Source of the DNA: an uncultured Eubacteriales bacterium | Lineage (GTDB): Bacteria > Bacillota > Clostridia > Oscillospirales > Acutalibacteraceae | Reading direction: 5' to 3' | DNA length: 18,147 nucleotides | Assembly (NCBI GenBank): GCA_910580045.1 | Contig: CAJTXF010000020.1 | Location: 1 to 18,147 of the forward strand | Part shown: positions 13,197-18,147 of the stretch, piece by piece | Layout of the letters: every line of letters starts with the position of its first letter | Position numbering within the stretch: position 1 is the first letter of the stretch | Notes under the pieces: model-generated | Seen by the model: only the letters and a program-made list of their open reading frames with translations | Told to the model about the DNA's origin: nothing | Databases searched by the model: none | Translations under genes and position numbers: made by a program

Positions 13197-13235
13197 TTGA
13201 AAAACCAAGAGAGGGTATGCTATAATATAGTATAC
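13197..13235 (+). promoter_or_regulatory. Promoter with palindromic -10 region, upstream of the metallopeptidase operon
   Basis: -35 TTGAAA (13197-13202), 18-bp spacer and -10 TATAAT (13221-13226) with TGC before it (extended -10). The -10 is embedded in a 21-bp near-perfect palindrome, GTATGCTAT-A/A-ATAGTATAC type (13215-13235), a plausible repressor operator. The leader to the first gene is about 140 nt. Confidence 0.75.
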
Positions 13236-13269
13236 TTTCTGTAAAGATAAGCGTGCAAAGCCGCTTTCT

Positions 13270-13296
13270 CTCAAAAAGTATGTATTTTGAGTTTTT
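13270..13296 (+). terminator. Weak attenuator-like hairpin in the leader
   Basis: Stem CTCAAAA/TTTTGAG (8-nt loop) followed by TTTTT (13292-13296). It is AT-rich and short, so termination would be partial. It sits between the promoter and the small leader frame at 13316. Confidence 0.4.
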
Positions 13297-13315
13297 CCCG
13301 CAAGGAGGTATCCGG

Positions 13316-13342
13316 ATGGGAACCAGTTGGAGCGCTCTCTGA
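13316..13342 (+). CDS. Possible 8-residue leader peptide
   Basis: ATG-to-TGA frame encoding MGTSWSAL, preceded by AAGGAGGT at 6-7 nt, the best Shine-Dalgarno in this region. It ends 32 nt before the metallopeptidase start and is in a different frame. It could be a leader peptide for translational coupling or attenuation; no run of regulatory codons is present. Experimental support is needed to call it a gene. Confidence 0.35.
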   Translation: MGTSWSAL

Positions 13343-13374
13343 TATGAAACACAAACATATTGGAGGGAATCTCA

Positions 13375-14316
13375 TTGAATTTGCTCATACACAAAGATTT
13401 ATTCACCGCCTGGTGCGGCTTGCTCCTCAGCGGCTACAGCCTGACCGACCCGAAGGATAAGGCCGCGGGAGAAGTCCTTGCTGCCTTGCCCGCTGTCCCG
13501 GCCCCTTCCAAAATCAGGGCGTATTTCTCCCTGGCCCGGACAGACAGGGTGGAGGTGAACCCCTGGTATCCCCGGGGCTCAGAGCTGTCAGCAGCCTGCC
13601 TGATGCTGTCCGGCGGTTGGGAGGCCTACCGTGCCTTTTTGACCTCCTGCGGCTCTCCCAGCGTCCATGACCAGGAGTTTTGGAATTGGATTGTCCGGCT
13701 GCCAGAGCTGCTGGAGGCAATCCAGCAGCTGCCGGGCTTTGAGAAAACCTGGAGGCCCTATGAGTCCCAGGTAACCGCGCGGTTCCAGGAGCTTCCGCCG
13801 GAAATTGACAGCCTGCAGGCCCGGCTGGACCGTTATGGCTGGCCTGGGACGCCCCGGCTCTGCTTTGTGCCCAATCTGCTCCAAGCGCCGTCCCTGGCAG
13901 ACTTCGCTGTCTCCGGCGGAACCCTGTACGTGGTTTCCGGCTGCTTTTCCCCCTCCGTAATGGTACATGAGGCCATGCACCTAATACTGCATGGCAGCCG
14001 CCCAGCCATTTTGAAGGCTCTGCGGCAGTTTGGCCTGGCCCAGTTTGCGGATTGGGATAAGCTCTCTGCTCTGGGCTATCTCCACGGCCAGTCGGAAAGC
14101 AGCCAGGCCCATGCCCTGGAGGAGTGCCTGGCCCGGGCCCTGGCCGGGTGGATTTGCGGTGAAGGGGAGGAGTACTGCCGCCAAAACAGAGAAAGCGGCT
14201 TTACCGCTGTGCCGGATATGATGGAGCGGCTGAGCTCCCTGCCGCCCTGCGGGCTGGAACCCTTGATTGCCGTCTGCACCGGGAGCCGGGCACGGGAATC
14301 ATGCACTTTAATATAA
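13375..14316 (+). CDS. Putative zinc metallopeptidase with HEAMH motif
   Basis: The 313-residue product belongs to no family I can name. Residues 195-205 (SVMVHEAMHLI) contain HExxH (H198, E199, H202). About 47 residues later HALEECLARALAGWI supplies a Glu (E249 or E250) in a helix, fitting the third zinc ligand of gluzincin-type peptidases. The strand before the motif, GTLYVVSGCFSPS, fits the usual edge-strand position. No signal peptide or transmembrane helix, so it is probably cytosolic. Residues 1-160 show no known motif. The start is TTG at 13375, supported by GGAGGG 7 nt upstream; an in-frame upstream TTG (13360) overlaps that site. It is first in a probable operon with ychF, 28 nt downstream. 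Substrate unknown. Confidence 0.7.
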   Translation: MNLLIHKDLFTAWCGLLLSGYSLTDPKDKAAGEVLAALPAVPAPSKIRAYFSLARTDRVEVNPWYPRGSELSAACLMLSGGWEAYRAFLTSCGSPSVHDQEFWNWIVRLPELLEAIQQLPGFEKTWRPYESQVTARFQELPPEIDSLQARLDRYGWPGTPRLCFVPNLLQAPSLADFAVSGGTLYVVSGCFSPSVMVHEAMHLILHGSRPAILKALRQFGLAQFADWDKLSALGYLHGQSESSQAHALEECLARALAGWICGEGEEYCRQNRESGFTAVPDMMERLSSLPPCGLEPLIAVCTGSRARESCTLI

Positions 14317-14344
14317 TCTATATAAAATTGGAAGGATGATATAT

Positions 14345-15439
14345 ATGAAGCTCGGAATCGTGGGCCTGCCCAATGTAGGCAAGTCCACCCTGTTCAATGC
14401 CATTACCAATGCGGGCGCTCAGTCCGCCAACTACCCCTTCTGTACCATTGAGCCCAATGTGGGCATGGTCATGGTGCCGGACAAGCGCCTGGAAAAGCTG
14501 CGGGATATGTACGAGCCCAACAAGTTCACCCCTGCCACCATTGAGTTTGTGGACATCGCGGGCCTGGTTCGGGGCGCCTCTAAGGGGGAAGGCCTGGGCA
14601 ACAAGTTCCTCTCCAATATCCGGGAGGTGGACGCGGTGGTCCATGTGGTGCGCTGCTTTGAGGACGGGGACATTGTCCACGTGGAGGGCAGCATTGACTC
14701 TGCCCGGGACATTGAGACCATTGATTTGGAGCTGATTCTCTCAGACATTGAGGTGTTGGACAGGCGTATTGACAAGACCCGGAAGCTGCTGAAAGCAGAC
14801 AAAAAGTACCAGGCTGAGCTGGACTTTTTCCTCTCCGTGCGGGAGGCTTTAGAGGCCGGGAACTCCGCCCGCAGTGTGGACTGCTCCCCTGAGGAGGCGG
14901 AGCTTTTGGCCTCGGTCTCCCTGCTGACCAACAAGCCCATTATTTTTGCCGCCAACCTCAGCGAGGAGGACTTCAAAAGCGGGGTAGAGGATAACCCCAG
15001 CTTCCAGGCTGTACAGGCCGCGGCAGAGAAGGAGCATGCTGCCGTTCTGCCCATCTGCGCCCAGCTGGAGGCGGAAATCGCCGGGTTGGATTCAGAAGAG
15101 AAAGAGCTGTTCCTCAGCGACTTGGGGCTCAGCGAATCCGGACTGGACAGGCTTATCACTGCCTGCTACTCCCTGCTGGGGCTTATGTCCTACATGACCG
15201 CGGGCAAGGACGAGGTCCGGGCCTGGACCATTGAGAAGGGCACCCGGGCCCCTCAGGCAGCGGGCAAGATTCACACAGACTTTGAGCGGGGCTTTATCCG
15301 GGCAGAGGTCATCAGCTTTGATGATTTGATGGCCTGCGGCACCATGGCCGCTGCCAAGGACAAGGGCCTGGTCCGCTCAGAGGGCAAAGAATATGTGATG
15401 CGGGACGGGGACATTGTGCTGTTCCGGTTTAATGTGTAA
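14345..15439 (+). CDS. ychF: Redox-regulated ribosome-binding ATPase YchF
   Basis: A universally conserved Obg-related P-loop protein that hydrolyses ATP rather than GTP and binds the ribosome. The 364 residues match E. coli YchF (363). Seen: Walker A GLPNVGKST (7-15); switch region DIAGLVRGASKGEGLGN (70-86); and at the G4 position FAANLSEED in place of NKxD, the change that gives ATP preference. The C-terminal TGS domain ends EYVMRDGDIVLFRFNV. I start it at the ATG at 14345, which has GGAAGG 9 nt upstream; the ATG at 14336 abuts that site. It lies between the metallopeptidase and an Eis-like acetyltransferase in the same direction. Confidence 0.97.
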   Translation: MKLGIVGLPNVGKSTLFNAITNAGAQSANYPFCTIEPNVGMVMVPDKRLEKLRDMYEPNKFTPATIEFVDIAGLVRGASKGEGLGNKFLSNIREVDAVVHVVRCFEDGDIVHVEGSIDSARDIETIDLELILSDIEVLDRRIDKTRKLLKADKKYQAELDFFLSVREALEAGNSARSVDCSPEEAELLASVSLLTNKPIIFAANLSEEDFKSGVEDNPSFQAVQAAAEKEHAAVLPICAQLEAEIAGLDSEEKELFLSDLGLSESGLDRLITACYSLLGLMSYMTAGKDEVRAWTIEKGTRAPQAAGKIHTDFERGFIRAEVISFDDLMACGTMAAAKDKGLVRSEGKEYVMRDGDIVLFRFNV

Positions 15440-15466
15440 ACCCAGGAGTAAAGGAGGCTCACTTTT

Positions 15467-16678
15467 ATGTTCGCGAGAAAACTGCGGCCCGAGGAATTCT
15501 GGCAGGCCCGCCGGGCTATGGCTGTGGCCTTTGAGGGCGTATTCGAGCAGGAGAAGGAGCTGGAAAAGGCCAAAACCGATAAGGCTGAGCCCAATGAGGA
15601 TTTGTACGGCGCTTCCCATGCTGAAGGCGGGCCTTTGGCTGCCTCCATTGTTATCAACAACAAGACAAGCCGCTTTGACGGCCATACTGTGAAGATGGGC
15701 GGGGTAGGGGGCGTGGCCACCCTGCCCGCCGAGCGCCGGGGCGGAGCCATCCGGGCCTGCATGGAGCTGGCCCTGCGGGAGATGTATGACAACGGCTTTG
15801 CCCTCTCCCATCTGTACCCTTTCAGCACAGCCTATTACCGGCAGTTCGGCTTTGCCTCTGCTGGGCAGAGCGTCCGCTGGACTGTAAAGCTCCCGGATTT
15901 GAAGCGCCTGCCTCAGGCTGGAGGCAGAGTCCGCCAGCTGATGCCTGGGGATGACCTCTCCCCTCTGCTGGATGTGTATAACCGGATGTATGGGGACACA
16001 AACTTCTCCTGCCTGCGGAAGGTGTTTGACAAGGATTTGGAGGGGGATAAGCCCCTGGCCAACCGCCGCTGGGTTTTCCTCTGGGAGGACGAGACCGGCG
16101 TGCCAGGAGGTTTTTTGGTAGGTTCCCGGGTGAAGGAGGCTCTCCACTGTGTGCCGGAGTTCTCCTCTACGGACGGGCTGCTGTTCACCAGCCCCCGGGC
16201 CCTGATTGGGCTGCTGAAATTTGTACACAGTGCTTTTATTGCCAATTTCCAGGAGATTCAGTTCTGTGTGCCCGGCCACATGGATTTGATTTGCCTGCTG
16301 CCAGAGGTCTCCGGCATGGACTGTCGGGCGGCCCTTAACGGCATGGCCCGGGCAGTGAATGTGGAGGCCCTGCTGAAACTCTGCCTGTGCAAGGGGACAG
16401 GGCAGCTGACCCTGGATGTGACGGACAGTATCCTTCCGGAGAACAACGGCCGCTTTTTGCTGGACTTTGCCCCAGGCCGGGAGAACCGGGTGGAACGGCT
16501 GGCGAAGACCGGCTCCCCAGCGGACGTGGAGCTGGATGTGGGAAATCTGGCGGTGCTGCTGGGCGGGGCCCGGGACACAGCAAGCATTGGCATGACCCCG
16601 GATATTCGGGTAAACAACACCTCGGGCCTGGAGCAGGTCTTCTATCGGAAGCCCTGCCATGTTCTGGACCTTTTCTAA
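15467..16678 (+). CDS. Eis-like GNAT family N-acetyltransferase
   Basis: A 403-residue protein with the three-part build of the Eis family: N-terminal GNAT domain (about 1-145), degenerate central GNAT domain (about 150-290) and a C-terminal SCP2-like domain (about 295-403). The acetyl-CoA site appears at VGGVATLPAERRGGAIRAC (about 79-97; Q/RxxGxG/A-like), followed by HLYPFSTAYYRQFGF, which carries the Tyr used as general acid in this family. The protein ends in Phe (HVLDLF). In M. tuberculosis Eis the carboxylate of the C-terminal Phe is the catalytic base, so the key end is kept. Eis enzymes acetylate aminoglycosides, polyamines or peptides; the substrate here is unknown. AAAGGAGG lies 9 nt before the ATG, 27 nt after ychF. 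Confidence 0.9.
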   Translation: MFARKLRPEEFWQARRAMAVAFEGVFEQEKELEKAKTDKAEPNEDLYGASHAEGGPLAASIVINNKTSRFDGHTVKMGGVGGVATLPAERRGGAIRACMELALREMYDNGFALSHLYPFSTAYYRQFGFASAGQSVRWTVKLPDLKRLPQAGGRVRQLMPGDDLSPLLDVYNRMYGDTNFSCLRKVFDKDLEGDKPLANRRWVFLWEDETGVPGGFLVGSRVKEALHCVPEFSSTDGLLFTSPRALIGLLKFVHSAFIANFQEIQFCVPGHMDLICLLPEVSGMDCRAALNGMARAVNVEALLKLCLCKGTGQLTLDVTDSILPENNGRFLLDFAPGRENRVERLAKTGSPADVELDVGNLAVLLGGARDTASIGMTPDIRVNNTSGLEQVFYRKPCHVLDLF

Positions 16679-16690
16679 GGAGGCGCTGGT

Positions 16691-17623
16691 ATGTCTGTTA
16701 CCATAAAAGAGTGGTTCCGTCCTGCGTCCAGCGGGTGGGGGCAGATTTTCTCCCGCAGCTGGCTAGGCGAGGAGCCAAAGGCTCTGCTGGTCATTGCCCA
16801 TGGCATGGCGGAGCACAGCGGCCGCTATGGCCAGTTTGCCCGGTTCTTGGCAGAGAAGGGTTTTGCCGTGTATATGAACGACCACGCGGGCCACGGACGC
16901 TCAGCCCAAATCAAGGGGCATTTTGCCGACAAGAACGGTTGGGAGTGTGTGATTCAGGATTTGCACGCTCTGCGGGCCCAGGCCCAGGAGGCTTATCCTG
17001 GACTGCCCCTGTTCTGGATGGGCCACAGTATGGGCTCCTTTCTCTCCCGCTCCTACATTGCCCGGTATGGGGCAGGGCTCTCTGGGTGCGTGCTCTGCGG
17101 CACAATGGGTAAAAATCCCGGCGCGGCTCTGGGCAAAGCAGTGGCTGCAGCTCAGGAAAAGCTGATGGGCCCCCATTCTCCGGGCAAGCGGCTGAACAAG
17201 CTGGCCACTGGCAGCTATAACAGACGCATCCCCAACCCTGTAAATAGCTCGGCCTGGCTCTCCCGGGACGAAGCTGTCTGCCGGGAGTTTGAGTCAGACC
17301 CTTTGAGCAATTTCCCCTTTACAGCCGCAGGCTATCGGGATTTGTTCACTGGTCTTCTGGAAATCTCCTCTCCCCAATGGGCCGGGCGAGTCCCTAAGGA
17401 TTTGCCGGTTTTCCTCATTGCAGGCGAGGAGGACCCAGTGGGCTTTTATGGCCAGGGCCCCCGGCAGGTAGAGGGCTGGCTCCGGCAGGCCGGACTTTTG
17501 GAGGTTCGCCTGGAACTGTACCCTGGTATGCGCCACGAAATACTCAACGAGCTGGGCAAAGAGCAAGTCTATCAGGATGTGCTGGACTGGCTGTGCCTCC
17601 ACATGCCAAAAGAGCCAGGCTGA
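16691..17623 (+). CDS. Alpha/beta hydrolase, monoacylglycerol lipase/lysophospholipase type
   Basis: A 310-residue serine hydrolase. HGMAEHSGRYGQFARFLAEKGF (37-58) and NDHAGHGRS (63-71) are hallmarks of the PldB/MGL group (Hydrolase_4). The nucleophile elbow GHSMGS gives S113; D248 (IAGEEDPVG) and H282 (GMRHEILNE) complete the triad. No signal peptide. It probably hydrolyses monoacylglycerols or lysophospholipids, though the substrate is not decided by sequence. AAGGAGG overlaps the end of the Eis-like gene's stop region, and only 12 nt separate the genes, so the two are co-transcribed. It is the last gene of the operon and ends at a shared terminator. Confidence 0.92.
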   Translation: MSVTIKEWFRPASSGWGQIFSRSWLGEEPKALLVIAHGMAEHSGRYGQFARFLAEKGFAVYMNDHAGHGRSAQIKGHFADKNGWECVIQDLHALRAQAQEAYPGLPLFWMGHSMGSFLSRSYIARYGAGLSGCVLCGTMGKNPGAALGKAVAAAQEKLMGPHSPGKRLNKLATGSYNRRIPNPVNSSAWLSRDEAVCREFESDPLSNFPFTAAGYRDLFTGLLEISSPQWAGRVPKDLPVFLIAGEEDPVGFYGQGPRQVEGWLRQAGLLEVRLELYPGMRHEILNELGKEQVYQDVLDWLCLHMPKEPG

Positions 17624-17650
17624 CCCCTTCATCTTATCCTGCTAATCATC

Positions 17651-17695
17651 AAAAATAAGACGGCTTGCCGTCCGGATTTCCGGAGGGCAAGCCGT
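17651..17695. terminator. Bidirectional terminator between convergent genes
   Basis: Stem ACGGCTTGCC (17660-17669) with GGCAAGCCGT (17686-17695), and inner pairing TCCGG/CCGGA. On the minus strand it is followed by CTTATTTTT (17651-17659). On the plus strand the tail is only TTT, so it is stronger for the DUF378 gene than for the hydrolase operon. Confidence 0.75.
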
Positions 17696-17716
17696 TTCCT
17701 GTAATAGGGATAGAGT

Positions 17717-17944
17717 CTAATGGGTGCTGGCTGCCGGGGTTCTCTCGCCATCCCAATCCCGGAACAGCAGAGCCAGGCACCACAGCGCTGAGATACCCAC
17801 CAGGGTGTAGATAATTCTGGACACAATTGCGGTCTGTCCGCCGCAAATCCAGGCCACCAGGTCAAAGCGGAAAATTCCCACCAAGCCCCAGTTGACTCCG
17901 CCCACCACCAGCAAGGCCAGCGCGATACGGTCGAGTACGTTCAT
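17717..17944 (-). CDS. DUF378 family small membrane protein
   Basis: A 75-residue protein with two transmembrane helices (about 4-25 and 42-61). The family pattern is clear: LDRIALALLVVGGVNWGLVG, FDLVAWICGG, SRIIYTLVGISALW. This matches DUF378 (B. subtilis YuzA-like), of unknown function. The C-terminal tail (about 62-75) is polar and variable. AAGGAGGG lies 8 nt before the ATG. It is transcribed alone, convergent with the hydrolase operon. Confidence 0.92.
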   Translation of the reverse strand: MNVLDRIALALLVVGGVNWGLVGIFRFDLVAWICGGQTAIVSRIIYTLVGISALWCLALLFRDWDGERTPAASTH

Positions 17945-18027
17945 TGAAAATCCCTCCTTTTGGGCGTATAGCGGGCAAAAATGCTTGCGATTCCGCCCTC
18001 GGAGATAGTCTGCGCCGGGACGGCGGG

Positions 18028-18056
18028 ATTATCACAGGAGGGAATTTTTTCAACAA
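18028..18056 (-). promoter_or_regulatory. Candidate promoter of the DUF378 gene
   Basis: Minus-strand -35 TTGTTG (18051-18056), 17-bp spacer, -10 GATAAT (18028-18033) preceded by TGT as an extended -10. The leader of about 80 nt to the ATG is GC-rich. Both hexamers are imperfect. Confidence 0.4.
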
Positions 18057-18081
18057 AAACCTGGAGAGCGCCAAAACGCGG

Positions 18082-18125
18082 TCCAGGGGCGCTTGGCCCC
18101 TGGCGGGGTCTAGGGGCAGAGCCCC
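18082..18125. repeat. REP-like palindromic repeat at the contig edge
   Basis: CCAGGGGC/GCCCCTGG forms an 8-bp hairpin (18083-18103, loop GCTTG), followed by GGGGTCTAGGGGCAGAGCCCC, a second palindrome. This kind of GGGGTCTAGGGGCAGAGCCCC unit is, from memory, a common dispersed intergenic repeat in Clostridia genomes. Its copies often break assemblies, consistent with its position at the end of the window. Confidence 0.5.
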
Positions 18126-18147
18126 GGGGGGGGGGGGGGCGGGGGGG
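18126..18147. other. Homopolymer G tract, probable assembly artefact
   Basis: Fourteen G, one C, then seven G at the extreme end, directly after a repeat. This is more likely sequencing or assembly noise at a contig end than genuine sequence. Confidence 0.75.

Noticed and set aside
13344..13460. ATG frame MKHKHIGGNLIEF... overlapping the metallopeptidase start
   Set aside because: It has no ribosome-binding site of its own and runs out of frame into the metallopeptidase gene.
14431..15159. Minus-strand, serine-rich open frame of 242 codons
   Set aside because: It is antisense to ychF; the Ser/Leu richness is a by-product of the reverse complement of GC-rich codons.
15377..16660. Minus-strand open frame of 427 codons
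   Set aside because: It is antisense to the Eis-like gene, with low-complexity His/Gln-rich sequence and no start signal.
1..18147. rRNA, tRNA or riboswitch genes
   Set aside because: No conserved rRNA, tRNA T-loop or familiar riboswitch core was seen on either strand.

Overview
The window looks like a chromosomal stretch of a motile, glycan-degrading gut Clostridia species, probably order Oscillospirales. The reasons are strong AGGAGG-type ribosome-binding sites, sigma-A promoters, a Gram-positive flagellin with CsrA beside it, phi-LC3/XhlA-type lysis genes, and L-fucose and beta-galactoside enzymes. Base composition is GC-rich except for an AT-rich pocket at about 5.4-7.0 kb. Everything here is read from sequence and memory of protein families; no database search was run.

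Left part (1-5.5 kb, all minus strand): L-fucose isomerase (fucI) with its own promoter, then reading upstream a flagellin gene with its terminator, a divergent csrA, a 139-residue protein made only of the dimerisation helix and DNA-binding end of a serine recombinase, and a complete small serine recombinase of the same subfamily. A flagellin, its likely translational repressor, a recombinase and a catalytic-domain-less recombinase relative side by side recall the Hin/fljBA flagellar phase-variation locus. A sigma-28-like promoter match lies just upstream of this group but points away from it, as an invertible promoter in its OFF position would.

Middle (5.5-11.5 kb): two different multi-hairpin, MITE-like elements lie almost end to end at 5545-5653 and 5675-5800, each with TAG-type terminal inverted repeats and a TA duplication. 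They are followed by an XRE regulator/membrane-protein operon with a 13-bp inverted repeat over its promoter, a GH2 glycosidase, and a stand-alone phage lysis cassette (XhlA, holin, amidase endolysin). A second, oppositely oriented copy of the 5675 element is inserted in the 3' end of the endolysin gene and replaces its native C-terminus. A third, vestigial copy follows the GH2 gene.

Right part (11.5-18.1 kb): a GH29 alpha-L-fucosidase with a consensus promoter; a probable four-gene operon consisting of an unfamiliar HExxH metallopeptidase with an elaborate leader, YchF ATPase, an Eis-like acetyltransferase and an alpha/beta hydrolase; then a convergent DUF378 membrane protein. The window ends in a palindromic repeat and a run of G that looks like a contig-end artefact.

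The metabolic theme is release of fucose and beta-linked sugars (GH29, GH2) and isomerisation of L-fucose (FucI), as expected for mucin or milk-oligosaccharide use. The genes share no operon and are interrupted by the flagellin/recombinase and mobile-element region.
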